A stretch of DNA of 64,000 bases from Nitzschia sp. pyKryTriq1 (lineage: Eukaryota > Bacillariophyta > Bacillariophyceae > Bacillariales > Bacillariaceae): assembly GCA_956465555.1 (NCBI GenBank), contig OY101124.1:744001-808000 (forward strand), written 5' to 3'. The translations under genes were made by a program, and so were the position numbers. Position 1 is the stretch's first letter. Each line of letters starts with the position of its first letter. Below are positions 41,066-52,683 of this stretch, one piece after another. The notes below the pieces were generated by a model. That model was not told the origin of the DNA and did no database searches. It was given only the letters and a program-made list of their open reading frames with translations.

Positions 41066-42172
41066 CAAAAAATGATGGAGCTATGTCTACCTCAGCGAGA
41101 GGGCCGCCCAAGGAGGAAAGGGAGTACATACTATGTAGGATGTGTAATCTAATGATTTTGCATGTGGTGTGCGGTGTTGACAGTTGACAATGAACAAACA
41201 CAAGCAACCAGGAACAAGGCTGAAGGCTGATGAGCTGAATGGACGGTGCATTGCACGGTACGGTACCTGTTACCAGTACCGTACAATAATACGACTGTGC
41301 ACGACGGAGCGCTGCCCACGCACCGGGCGATAAGTACAAGTATCATACAAAAGTACGAGAGGCCTTCAGTATGTCCGAGTGTGGTTTGGCGCTGGCAGCG
41401 CGAGATTGCGTAACTCATGGGAGCGCAGCACGGCGCACGCGATAATACCCAATCAATGGTATCTCAATGGAATCTCACCATAGGAAACAGTCAATTGAAA
41501 ACATGAAACATTTAAATTGTAACGCATGTCAATAAGAAATAAATTCCAACAGAATATCAATCTAGAAGTCAATAACCTAAAAGTCAGTTGCAAGGCATAA
41601 AAACATTCATTATAGGTCAACTCTTGCATACCCCGAAACTCCTTATTAAGAGGTAAATTTTGATGCAACTTCATGGCCGAAAGGTTACAAAACCAAAGAG
41701 GTAGCTCTTGTCAACTATTTTGCCTAAGTACTGCCTAAGTAATTTTTCCAACTTTTTTTTTCCCAATTTGTCCTCCGGAGCTTTTCCTTAAGATGAAAGA
41801 ATTATAAAACTTAGCCACTGGAGCGCGATGGTGGGGCCTCTGCCCACACGCGCGTATCTGCGCAGCCTTGGGGGAGAATTTTGGGATTGAAGGGGCGCCT
41901 GACAAGTACCGTGGGCGGTTTGCTCATAGCGCGCGATCCCAGCATCATTGTCCGTTCCTATCTCGTGTGCTCTGCCAAGTACTCGTAGTTCTTATTCGAA
42001 CAAACCTCCTCCAATCCCGACTAGCAACATGCGACATGAATGGAATGAATCATCGTATACGAATCAGAGTTGGGAAAGATTGAAAAATATAGCATTGATG
42101 TTCTAGATACTATACCATTTGAACAGACAAGAGTCCATAGTCTCGTCCTCGTCTTATCGTTTCGTAATCGTC
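41066..42172. other. Intergenic stretch with an AT-rich block
   Basis: About 41430-41790 is clearly more AT-rich than its surroundings. A 73-codon frame on the minus strand (41453-41674) has no recognised family. Elsewhere there are GTAC-rich palindromic stretches (41258-41290). No gene supported. Confidence 0.45.
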
Positions 42173-44105
42173 TTATCGTTTCGTAATGGGCGGAATCTTG
42201 ACTTTCATGGCTGGCTTAATAAACTTGCCCAGTTTCTGCCCCTTTTTGGAATTTTTCATATCCTCGACTTCGAGTGTCTCGCAATACTGCTTTGTGAGGG
42301 AGTAGAGAAGAACACCAGCAATGCCCACTCCGGATCCGATCATAGCTTGGACGGTAACGGGATTTCGGAACACCATCACAGAGGCAACCAAGATGAAAAC
42401 GCGCTTCATGGTATTTCCGACAGCGAGAGTAACAGGGTGGACGCTACCGAGAGCAAGATACATAACTTCATTGTTCAGATAGTGGAAGAGACCAGAAAGG
42501 AAGACTGCGCGGTAGAACTGCATCTTGTCTTCGATCGATTCAAGAGCTGTCGACAAGAGATCCATAAAGTTGCTTTCCCCAATCAAGGCGATCGGGATGG
42601 AAATCAGCAAGGCGGCCCAAGTGACAAGACCAAACATGTTCGGAGGCGTCAGGTTGGAACCAGTCTCCTTGCCCGATTGGAGGGCGATTTTGGACTGAAC
42701 CGCTCGGAGCGCGAATGCCAAGTTGCTAGCCATCGCAGCGCCAAAAGCGAGCCACGAAAAGTTCAATTCCTTGAGGCAAGCATATCCCACACCACCAACC
42801 ACAGGGATCAATGTGGCATAAACCGGAGCCTTCATCCATTTTTTGAAGTAAAAGCCGGATACAATGGCACTAAAGAAGGGTTCCATTGCCTTTACAATGT
42901 GTGTAAAGGAGACGGGACCTGCCCCCAAGCTTAACATACTCGCTAGCTGTCCAAGCGCGTGATAGAATCCAACAGCTGCTACCGACCTTTTTCCGGCCGG
43001 TGTAAGCTTGGGGCATGGTCGAAGACCGACCAACCAAATCAATCCACAATACAGAGCGCCAATTCCGAACTGAATCGTTCCGACTGTGAGAGGAGCAGGA
43101 AGAACATTCAAGACCTTTTTGTTGATGACTGTTGCGAGCAAGGATAGTTAGCAAGGATGCGACCTCCAGGGATCTATCTCCACATCAATGCATCGGATTG
43201 AGGGTAAACTTACTATTGTAAAAGACGTTGAGAGCATACCAGGTAATGAAATAGAATCCAACGGTCAATCGACCCATGAGGGTGTTGGGGACTTCTCCTC
43301 CTCGGATACGCCGAGCACGAAGCCGTTGGCGCATGGCCGGAGACATAGTCTTTACAACTGCATTGTGCGATGCTGGAGGTGCGTCGTGCTCTTCGTAAAA
43401 TGCGGAAACCGTGTCCACCACAACTTGGGCGGGTCGAGCAGGTGGAGGAGGGGGGATCTTGGACGGGACCTTTCTGGGGACCTTCGGCACTGTTTCGCGA
43501 TATGTGCGGTTGTCCGTGCTTGAAACGGTAGTAGACACATACAGCTTCAGCTTTCTTCGACTGAGCTCCTTGACAGGTTCGACGGATGCGTATTTTGCCC
43601 TGGCAGCGGGCGAATTTAGAATGTAACTGATCACAGCCAGATCCAGGGTCTTTGAGATCCCTTTAGTGAACACGAAGGCTGGGGCGAGGGAGAAACGTGG
43701 ATGAGATCAACACAGACTCAATGCGCGGGATCATTGTGCATGGAGGCTTCGTATGTACTTACTTCTGAGAGCCACGGTCAACGAGAGGGCGAGAGCGGTG
43801 TACAGTCCAATCTCTACTTTGTTGTAGTGCTTGAAATTTGAAATGAAATCCTTAGCTTCCGCCTGGATCTTCTCCATGACCTTGGTGAATCGATCCACAA
43901 TCTCCTTTGTTTCAGCCTGTACTTTCTTTGCAAGGGCCTTGGCATCAAAATCCATGGACGAGTTGCTGCGGAATCCAATCGCCGGACCTCGCGGTGACTT
44001 GTTGTCTAGAACAATGCGGAAGTTGTCGCCCGGTTTCTGTATGGCTTGACAGCTTGCTGCCGCTGTCGCCAGCAATAGAATCAGTTGGTAAAATCTCATC
44101 TTCAT
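42173..44105 (-). CDS. Triose-phosphate/phosphate translocator with long N-terminal extension
   Basis: Three exons on the minus strand: 44105-43763, 43678-43214 and 43128-42173 (587 residues); introns 84 and 85 nt. Splicing creates WYALNVFYNIINKKVLNVLP, the start of the plastid phosphate-translocator family. The transporter part has VSFTHIVKAMEPFFSA and HPVTLAVGNTMKRVFILVA, with the Lys and Lys-Arg residues that bind substrate phosphates. A member of this family exchanges triose phosphate, 3-phosphoglycerate or related sugars for phosphate across a plastid membrane. The N-terminal ~275 residues are unusual: a signal peptide (MKMRFYQLILLLATAAASCQA), an amphipathic helix, an extra hydrophobic segment (IGLYTALALSLTVAL) and a Pro-rich linker. 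Which plastid membrane it serves is uncertain. Confidence 0.9.
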
Positions 44106-45718
44106 CGCCTAAATGTTCAGTGATAGATACTAGCACCAAGAAGAGAAAGTGTTGGGTTGCTACCGGTAGGAGCAACGTAATGGGGGTTTGAAAGGCACCT
44201 CTCATTGGCACGAGCCTCAAGTCGCCAGCAGGTCCAGGTGTTCTTGCTTGTGCGATATAGTACAGTACTGGTACTGGTACCCATAGTGCCTCTACCAGGT
44301 AGAGTGCAATACTCGTACAGGCAGGATCATAATAATAATATTTGATTTTGGTGGGCGCGCCCGCGCGGACGCACGGAGTACTGTAGTGCGCCCCGGCGAT
44401 AATGACGGGCAGGTGAAAATTCGAAAATTTGGCAATTTTTTTCGCCGGGTGGGCCATAAAATAACGGGTTCAGAGCAGGGGTACATTTTTAGAGGGGGTG
44501 TCTAACGAAATGAGTAGTAGAAAATATGTGTAGAATTAGAGTAGACCACCAGTCTCCCCCAAATGCTCTTGTGACGATGCTCTTCCTTCAAGGCATATCA
44601 GATCTCGACAGGGAGCGAGCTGGCAAAGCATTGGGCTTCTAGATGGTTTTGAGGTCAACCGATTCAACTTGACCTCTCCGATCGACAATTGGCAAGCAGG
44701 ATAGAAATAGGAATACGTCTCATACAAAAAGAATGATCCACTTCTAAAACGACAATCTGCCGGACACCCTTAGTAGTGTGTCTTCTCAGCACACGCAGGG
44801 CAGCCTTCTTGTCCATTGAATAAAAACTGCTGCAGGGCACAAAGGAAAATTAGGAGGGTTGCTCGGAATGCGCGCCATTTCCTCTGAACCTGAACGAAAC
44901 CCAGCGAAGGTGAAGTCGAATATCCTTCCTTGAAGGGGGCTCAATCAAGTTATTCGAACAGGTAGACGCTCAACAGAACACCACACTTTCTTTGCGTCAT
45001 AAGTGAGTTCATGTAATGAGGGCCTGTCTACTTGTACTGGTACAGTACAAGTACCGGTACTGGGTACTGTACGAGTAGCAGGCCGGCAGGGAAAATTCTA
45101 CCTGTAAATAACGAACAAGTACGAGTACAGTACGAACGCTACAGAAAATTGTTCTCAGAGCAGTGTCAAACCCCCGGACAGACTGGCCGGCGTTCAAATT
45201 TAAGTAAATTTTTAGACGGTGCGTCGTCGTTTTAATTTTCGTTCAAAATGAATCGTATGACTAAAAAAGTTCGTCTAGTTGATTAATTGGACCAGTAAAT
45301 TGTTCAAATCAATCTATGCATGTCCGGAATTTTTTCGCGTCGTACGCCCACGCGCGTCTGAACGACGGGGAGGTTTGACACTGCTCGCAGGCATAATTGA
45401 AAAAATGGCGCGCTCTTTCGGCTTACGTTATGTGGGATCGGCTGGCTCGCTCTCCGATCCTTCCGTTCAACCGGGTCATCCTCACAATTTCGCACGATGA
45501 TCTAAACAAAAATGGCTTGGCCATCTCCAGAAAGTTCTTGTGTATTTGTATCCCGCTTTCGATCGATGTGCAGTATTGATTTCGGAAGGTTGCGTGTCAA
45601 TCGCAATAGAGTATCCAACTTTGTAAGGTATTTGTGGCAACGGCGGCTTGCATCCCGCCGTCACAGCATTATCTTACAGCAACCGTATTCTTATCCTCGA
45701 CGTCAGGAAAGGAAGAAA
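44106..45718. promoter_or_regulatory. Long divergent intergenic region
   Basis: The 1.6-kb interval between the translocator (-) and the Cys-rich gene (+) must hold both promoters. TACCGGTA occurs at 44161 and 45052, the latter within a dense GTAC-rich palindromic stretch (45035-45078). No coding gene supported. Confidence 0.45.
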
Positions 45719-47313
45719 ATGAATCTAAAGAACAACGAAATGCGGCGGGGAGCAGGTGTTTTTCTCGCACAATTGGCTGTGATCCTCCCTCTTTCGGTTG
45801 GACAAAGTGTCCTGGATCAAATCGGATTTTGTGGCGATTGCTATTGTGTCCCGTCGGTTGGGGAAACTTGTCCTGGTATGGAAAGTATGCCCCAAGTCGA
45901 ATTTTCACAAGAATATTTGACCACGTTGCGTTCATTGAGCCTTGACAACCCATTTTTTCTGGGCTGCAATCCCTATGAAAGTGAAGAATGTGATACAACC
46001 CCTCCGCTTGAAACAGGAGATGCGTGTGTAGTCGAGGTTTCGGTTCCGCAGACCCCTGGTGCGACTTGCCCCACTCAGTTTTCGTACAGGTGAGTAAAGG
46101 AGTCGACATGATGAGCATAGATAGGGCAGGGTCTTTTCAACCTTCGTATTTATCTCATATCCGGTACAGACTTGTAACAGTTGCGTCGAGAGAGGATGTT
46201 CAAGATCATCAAATTTTGACTCATGAGGGAGCTTGTGGTGTTTGTAGTTCTCTTCAGGATTTGAGTGTCTACATGGAAACACCCGATCTAGCCTCTTTGG
46301 GTATCAGCTGCGCCTTCCGTGCCATTGTTAACTTTGATGATGGTGTTGCATGTTATATTGAAGCTGGTTTTACCCAACCATGTGCGTTAATGTGGGCATA
46401 CAACTCGCTTCAAACCAACGCGGAATGTGGGGCGATTTGTGTGGACCATGCAGTATCAGGGGACCCCAATTTTGGACCTCCACCTTCGTGTGAACCTGTT
46501 GAATGTTTGGTTTGCGATGAGCAGTCGTCCGGGCCAAAGTTTTTGCAGGTTGCGGGTCGAACGCGAAGAAATTCTGGACTGCTGTCAGGTCAAGTGCGCA
46601 ACTGCACGGAAATCGCTTCCATTGTCCACATCGATCCTTGTCAGTCGGACTTGGCATTAGCCGGTTGCGAAGAAGTCTCAGCCTTGGAGGAATCGATCAG
46701 CCCGATCCCTGGGACACAATGCAGCTGTGAAAAAACGGGTGAAGAAGCTGAGATGACGTGCGTCGAGCCTAACTGTTCAAGGTGCAACTCTGATTCCAGT
46801 GTTTGTGCTGAGTACACGTACGGGGAAGTCTTCACGGCCGAAGGCCAATCCAGCTTTTTCTTTGCCAATATCGATTACATATCGGGTCTTTCAAACCGAG
46901 TCACTTACTTTGAGGAATCGAACTCTTGTCAAATTTCAGTGGATGACGAATTATGCACGTCCTGCGTCAACATCGCATGTGCTGACGATGACTCGCCTGG
47001 ATTGGAAGTCTCATGTGAGAATGTTCCTGGCGGAGTAAGTTTCTCCACATGTGATCCCACTTTTTCGACCGACGGACCTCTTCAATTTTTCAATTCTGGG
47101 GAGTTTGATGACTGTGTGGACATCTCTCCACCGCCTCCTACCTGTGGTGGCCAGTTTGCCGCATGCACTTTCGGGCCTGAATGTTGCAGTGGACGCTGTG
47201 TCTCAGGTCGGTGTAGGCTTGCTTCCTTGAATACTGGAAAGGCAGCATCCAAGCTTTCACAAGGTCGTGGAGGAGCTGCTGGAGTGCCAAAAGGACGAGT
47301 CCGAGGACTATAG
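45719..47313 (+). CDS. Cys-rich secreted protein with a knottin-like tail
   Basis: Two exons, 45719-46089 and 46170-47313 (504 residues); the 80-nt intron splits an Arg codon. A signal peptide is present (GVFLAQLAVILPLSVGQS after a short basic lead), so the protein is secreted or luminal. The body has over 40 cysteines in pairs and short motifs (CGDCYCVPS, CEPVECLVCDE, CSRCNSDSSVC, CTSCVNIAC). Near the end, CGGQFAACTFGPECCSGRC followed by VSGRC fits the inhibitor-cystine-knot spacing C-x6-C-x5-CC-x3-C-x4-C. The fold family of the rest is unknown. Knottin modules occur in many harmless extracellular proteins, so no specific activity is implied. Confidence 0.78.
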
Positions 47314-48080
47314 TCTGCTGCTCCGCTACCTGGCGTACTGTTTGTGTTTCAATGAGTGTTCTATGATAAGCCACGAGAAGCTACTGACTTTTTCATAGTG
47401 ATGTTGTGTATCTTTCTACTATGATTCAAATCTACTCCTAGCTACAAGCTGTATAGCTTTTACTCCTTTCAGGGAGGGTTTCGAAAGTCAACTACTATAT
47501 CCTACCGGGGCGTTCAAGAGTACGAGTAGTCTCTCTAGTAGAGATTGTTGCAAGGACGAATATTCTTCGTCCGAAGATCAACCACCGGGTAGTGCCTGAG
47601 GAGGAGTGAGTCGAAGTAATCTCAGAAATATCGTACATCGGCCAGACTGATCGAGGCGAAGGCAGATCCAAAAGCGAAAGTATAGGCCAAGGCTAACTCA
47701 AACGTAAATCTTCAACCGAAAACAGTAATACTGCACTCCTATTGGTTGAAATACCCATATTGTTGTAGTCGAAGTTGTCGTTTTCCAGTACCCAGTTTTG
47801 GATCTGGATTCGAGTCGAAAATTAGTAAACGGCTTCATTGCCTTCGCCTTGCCGCGCCGCCATAAAGACCACAGAGTTCTGCTCCAGCGTTCGCGGATAT
47901 CAATAGCGGTAAAAGGAGCGGTGAGCGGTAGCTACGACCTACGACCCGTTGATTGTTCCCTTTCCCTTTGTTGCACTTCCATCCTATCCGCCATTGTGAT
48001 AGACTACGCAAAGTGGTTCAACTACCTGTCTTTCGAAGCGTTTCATTCCTTGCAATTATCGACACACCTACTTCGGCAAG
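47314..48080. other. Intergenic stretch, no gene recognised
   Basis: It should contain the promoter of the GDH-like gene. Nothing conserved was recognised; short frames lack family resemblance. Confidence 0.45.
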
Positions 48081-49669
48081 ATGCTCTCTAGAATCTCCCG
48101 CCCGGCCACTTCCACGTTGCGAACTGCCGTCATGCCGACGGCTATTCGCTCCCTCTCGATTCAGGAACCGAAAAAGTCCCTGCTGACCAATGAGGAAGGT
48201 GTGCATCAAACCATGAAAGTGTCCAAGTCTTGGCGAAACAAGCCTCTGTTCCGTCGGCAGGGTGATGTCCGTTTCAAGACCGGTATGGAGGCGGCCAACC
48301 TGTTGATACGCGAAGCCCAGCGCCGCGACAGTCACGAGAAGGAATACATCGAGTCGGTCACAGCGACCATGCAGTGCCTGTCGCCTATCTTCGACCGCAA
48401 TCCCAAATACGCCTTTGCCGCGAAGACGTTGATCGAACCCGAGCGTTTCATTCAGTTCCGCGTGGCTTGGATCGACGACACGGGCGTCAATAGGTTGAAC
48501 CGAGGATACCGCGTGCAGTACTCCTCTTCCTTGGGGCCCTACGCGGGTAGCTTGCACTTTAGCTCGAACATCACCCGCAGCGTCATCCACAGCCACGGAT
48601 TCGACACCATCTTTTCCAACGCTTTGACTGGCATGGGGCATGGTGCCGCTGTGGGTGGCTCCGACTTTAATCCCATTGACAAATCTGAAGCAGAGATGCA
48701 ACGATTCTGTCAGTCGTACATGACCGAGTTGGCGAAATACGTCGGTGTCGATCAAGACATTCCATGGATGGGTAAAGGGGTCGGACCCGAGGCAATGGGC
48801 TTTTTGTACGGCCAGTACAAGCGTGTGACCGGAAAAAGTGGCAAGGGGGCGTTGTTCACGTCAGCCTTCCAAAATGTAGGTGCCGCGACAGTCAGTGTCA
48901 GGACTCGAATGTTTTTTGTATGTTTTCAGTTCAGAAGGGTTTGTGAACTCATCAATTGCAATCTGTTCATGTTTTTCAGGCTCCTGGATTTGGTGTGGCT
49001 CATTTTGCTGATGAGATGCTTCGAGATAAGAAGGATTCCTTGAAGGGAAAGCGCGTCCTAATTACCGGTTCTGGAAAGATCGCCCAAGGGGTTGCCAGGA
49101 AGCTGATCGAGTACGGCGCGAAGCCCATCACCTTATCAGACATCAGTGGCCACATTTATGAACCAGATGGCATCACGGATGGTAAGCTCAACACCATCAA
49201 CCAGATCAAGGCCGAACGCGGGGCCTTGTTGGGACGCTACATTATTAGCTCGACAACGGCGCAATTCAACCATCCCGAGAACATGTTGGAAATTCCTTGC
49301 GATCTTTGCATCCCTTGTGGTCCCATGCACGAAATTGGTGAAGCTGCTGCTAACCTTTTGGCTGACAATGGCTGCACAATGGTGGTGGAAGGTGGAAATG
49401 GAACTGTGACCCCGGCGGCCCGAAAGGTTCTGAAGAAGCGCGGCATTCAATACGGTCCCCATACCATGACTCTCACTGGCTCTGCACTTGTGCACAACTT
49501 GGGAGAGTCGGGTACGGATGCAGACTTGAAGGCCGAAGTAGCTCGTGTCTACAATGAAGTCAAGAGCACGGCCACGGAATTCAATGTGAGAGGAGATTTG
49601 TTCGCTGGTTCGAACATTGCTGGATTTTTGCGAGTCGCCAACGTGATGATGGCCCATGGAGCTGTGTAA
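48081..49669 (+). CDS. Glutamate-dehydrogenase-fold protein lacking catalytic residues
   Basis: Two exons, 48081-48875 and 48980-49669 (494 residues). The N-terminus (MLSRISRPATSTLRTAVMPT) resembles a mitochondrial presequence. The rest aligns along its length with hexameric NADP-type glutamate dehydrogenases: EPERFIQFRVAWIDD, NRGYRVQYSSSLGPY, SEAEMQRFCQSYMTEL, the dinucleotide-binding VLITGSGKIAQGVA, VVEGGNGTVTPAA and GSNIAGFLRVANVMMAHG. The positions of the three active-site lysines and the catalytic Asp (K89, K113, K125, D165 in the Clostridium enzyme) are Ala155, Ser179, Val191 and Gly231 in a gap-free alignment. The sequence equivalent to the substrate-domain loop GSLIRPEATGYG is shortened to APGFG after the intron. 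The fold is probably kept while normal dehydrogenase chemistry is lost. Confidence 0.9.
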
Positions 49670-49855
49670 ACATTTTAATTCTTTCAATCGAGCTCCAGGA
49701 CCAAGAGTGTGTGTATCAAATAATGACTAACAATACGTCCTAGTCTATTGTCATATACTTTATGTTCGTAGCGCGACATTGTGCCCATTGCATTGACTAC
49801 TCGCTGTTTGCTTTTGGTTTCGGCGCATCCCCATCTGACTGTTCTCGTTGACTAG

Positions 49856-50927
49856 CTAGTCCTCCTTTGATCCTGGTGGTGTGTAGTCAAATGTCGTGTA
49901 CTTCTTTCCGTACTTTGATCGAAAAGCAGCGATCTCTGGAAGCGCCTCGATTTTGTCATGCAAAGCTTTCAACAAGGGGTATGTGTCCATAGAATTTGTG
50001 GGTATGCCGTCCAAAAATCCACCCGTCAACCATGATACTATCTGATGTGCACGAATATCGGCGATCGTCACCTTGTCGCCTACAAACCATCCACTTTTAT
50101 TTTCATCCAGACGCTTTTCCAAAACACTCAAAAACTAGAACGCCAAGTGGATACATACATAAATACATCATGCGCAGATTACCGACAGTCCAGACAGTTG
50201 AGCGATATGAAATAGCAGCAAGGGGGAAAGAGTCCATGTTCTCGCTGGATGGTACTTACGTAGGCAACATTTCTGGGGATGGCAGGATCCATGAGCTTCT
50301 TTCGAATGTCAATTTTTTCTTGGTCGGAAAGAGTATCCTCCGAGAAGAAAATTCCTTTCGGCCCGGTGAGAGTGTAGCCCAAGAACTTGTAGGCTTCTTC
50401 GACCGTATCAATAACAAGATCTACCTCCAAGGCTTCCACTGGATCGGATGGATACAACCCTCCAAGTTTCCCAACATACCTCATAATGGCATTGGACTGG
50501 TCCATCATCGTTTTGCTGCCCGTTTCCTCATCTTCGATTTCCAAAACTGGTAGCTGCCCACAAGGGAGCGTTGGCTTGAGTTCGGTGAATTCCGCAAACT
50601 CGACTGCCTTGTTGGTAAAAGGCAGCTTTAGAATTCAACAAAACGAATATATCGAGTGTAAGAAAGCTAAATGTCGCTCATTATTACTTGTTCCAAGGAA
50701 CTCTAGAGAGAGTCCTCCCCCATCCATGTCCCCATCACAGGCGCTCGTGCAGTACCAGTACGCATATACCGTACCGCAGTACAGTACTTGTGGCCTGAAT
50801 AGAGTACCCCAACGGGCAAGACGGAACGCAGCACAACAACTGGACTTACTTGTGCTTGAACGAAGGTAAGCCTGATGGGCTCCGCTCTCCCCATTATCCC
50901 AAAGTACGACAAAATATGACGGGTCAT
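49856..50927 (-). CDS. Sigma-like glutathione S-transferase
   Basis: Three exons on the minus strand: 50927-50850, 50625-50260 and 50134-49856 (240 residues). Splicing joins LSYFGIMGRAEPIRLTFVQA to LPFTNKAVEFAEFTELKP and then to GQLPVLEIEDEETGSK and DQSNAIMRYVGK. These are the glutathione-site motifs of the thioredoxin-like half, with the catalytic Tyr in LSYF. The all-helical half follows, with FVGDKVTIADIRAHQIVSWL (the usual N-capping ADIxxxxxxxW motif). The enzyme should conjugate or isomerise small electrophiles with glutathione in the cytosol. The first intron (224 nt) is longer than most in the window. Divergent from the Beclin-like gene. Confidence 0.9.
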
Positions 50928-51408
50928 GTTTTACTGGGTACGTGTATAGTACCGGTACGACAATACCAACCGTTCTGAGTTTGGTTGATTTAGTAGAGGC
51001 AAAGTTGCCGCAGGTAGTACCTGATGTAGACACCGAAAGATTTTCTCCGAGGAGGAGGAGCGAGGACGAGGACAGGAGTCGAGTCGAGTCGAGTCGTCGA
51101 GTCGTCATGGTCGTCGTCAAATTTAAAAATTTCGACGGTACGTAAACTACTGTACCGGTACTGCCCTCGTACTCTACAATACAATTGCAGTAGGCGTACT
51201 GTACCTGGTACCTGGTTCAATGGTACAGTATCAGGTTCATTATATTTTGTTCTATTTTCTACAGTATTCGAACGAACTCTCCCTTCTCTCCATCCCCATT
51301 GTCCTTTGTTGTTACACCGAATACATCATCATCCAGGCTACTACAGAAAGTTGTAATTAAAGACAGTTCCTGTCCGGTCAGGAAAGAAAAGGGTTCAGAA
51401 TATTCAAT
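50928..51408. promoter_or_regulatory. Shared divergent promoter region
   Basis: The 481 bp between the GST (-) and Beclin-like (+) start codons carry TACCGGTA at 50950 and 51153 and a (GAGTC)4 tandem at 51076-51095. It should hold both promoters. Confidence 0.5.
51076..51095. repeat. (GAGTC)4 microsatellite
   Basis: Four exact pentamers in the divergent GST/Beclin promoter interval, followed by a related GTCGAGTCGTC. Confidence 0.8.
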
Positions 51409-52683
51409 ATGGACGACGAGGAGGATGAAACGATCGCTCCACTGTGTACCTGCGGGCAATTCCACAACAGCGAAGTGTCGAAAGTCTCCACAGGTGGTCT
51501 CCCGGGCACTACTGGTACTACTTCGCGCAAGACTCCGACATGGTTGGAATCTTCCTTTGTGCATTTAATGGCCCCTCGCAGACCACTTCAAAACATACCA
51601 TCATCATCGTCACCATCCAACAAGCATTTTAGTTCCTCGCACGCGTATCATTCGCAGCATGGTTTCCTTGAACAGCACCAGCATTTGGAACAACTGCTAC
51701 AGGCTGCCACCTCGTCCTCGGCCGCGGAAATTTCGCTGTGCTCCGACTGCACAGACCGTGTGGCTGCGGCGCTGGAGACAGACACGCAGCGGCTGTATGC
51801 CGAAGTGAACGCGTACAGAGATACCGTCTCGGAAGCGCGGCAACGGGCCAAAACCTTCTCGAAAGTTGGTCTACATGAAACAGAATCTGCCTACATGGAC
51901 GAAATTGCGATTTTGCGGCAAGAAGTGGAGGCACGCGAGGCAGAACTTGCGCATTTGAATTCTCTCTTCAAGGACCAAATCGAGATCACAAACGAACTAG
52001 GCGCCTTCGCCGATCGTGTCCAGGAAGACCAGAACGCGCTAGAGCTGCAATCCAAATCATTCGACGATTCTGCCAAACTGCTATCGAAAACCCTTGCCAA
52101 GGTGCAAACGGAGGTGGACCAGCTTTCACTGGTGAGATTACCTCTCTCGCTCTTCGATTTACAAGTAGATGAACGAGGGCTTCGATATCCATTGATCAAT
52201 CAATTGAGACTCGCGTTTCGACCGAAAGGAGACGCTTCAGAAAGCGAAATCCGTGCGGCGTGGTCACAGGCCACGCAACTGCTCTTGATACTAGGAACTC
52301 TCCTCCAATATCCCTCGTCGGAATGGAAGCTGGTGCCTTTGGCGGACTGCGCAAAACTTATTTATCGAAAGGAAATTTTCAATTTGAAACCAGGAGATTG
52401 CCGAAGTCTCATGGCATTGAATGCTCTGTTGGATCAAGTCATCCGACACGCCAAAACAATATTTGCCGCCCAACAACAGAGCAAGATCGAAGTCAAGTCT
52501 CCACCCTTTCCGTCTTCCCCTAGTTCGATTGGCAACACTGAACTAGCTCGTTTGGATCGAACAGATCATGTTGGTTGGTCCCATGTCATCCATCGAATGG
52601 CCTCCAACCTGCTCTGGTTATCCGAACGAGTGTCGGAGCTGGTGGCTTTGCAAGTGAGTACATTGGCACACAGTGTCGTATAA
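51409..52683 (+). CDS. Beclin-1/Atg6-like autophagy protein
   Basis: The frame gives 424 residues from ATG 51409. After a disordered N-terminus, CSDCTDRVAAALETDTQRLYAEV (~109-132) matches the conserved Beclin start of the coiled coil, which continues to ~235. A BARA-like membrane-binding domain follows, with YPLINQLRLAFRP (Beclin INEINxAxG region), IRAAWSQATQLLLILGTLL, and a terminal WSHVIHRMASNLLWLSERV corresponding to the Beclin C-terminal helices. Beclin is a subunit of the class III PI3-kinase complexes for autophagy and endosomal sorting. UVRAG is a less likely alternative. A donor-like GTGAGT at 52654 and an acceptor at 52798-52799 could replace the last nine residues with another exon, so the end is uncertain. 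Confidence 0.75.
   Translation: MDDEEDETIAPLCTCGQFHNSEVSKVSTGGLPGTTGTTSRKTPTWLESSFVHLMAPRRPLQNIPSSSSPSNKHFSSSHAYHSQHGFLEQHQHLEQLLQAATSSSAAEISLCSDCTDRVAAALETDTQRLYAEVNAYRDTVSEARQRAKTFSKVGLHETESAYMDEIAILRQEVEAREAELAHLNSLFKDQIEITNELGAFADRVQEDQNALELQSKSFDDSAKLLSKTLAKVQTEVDQLSLVRLPLSLFDLQVDERGLRYPLINQLRLAFRPKGDASESEIRAAWSQATQLLLILGTLLQYPSSEWKLVPLADCAKLIYRKEIFNLKPGDCRSLMALNALLDQVIRHAKTIFAAQQQSKIEVKSPPFPSSPSSIGNTELARLDRTDHVGWSHVIHRMASNLLWLSERVSELVALQVSTLAHSVV

Noticed and set aside
44536-45000. Possible retroelement fragment
   Set aside because: No reverse-transcriptase, integrase or terminal-repeat signature could be recognised.
47138-47230. Knottin-like tail as evidence of a toxin
   Set aside because: The cystine-knot spacing alone does not indicate toxicity, and the rest of the protein is a large Cys-rich body of unknown role.
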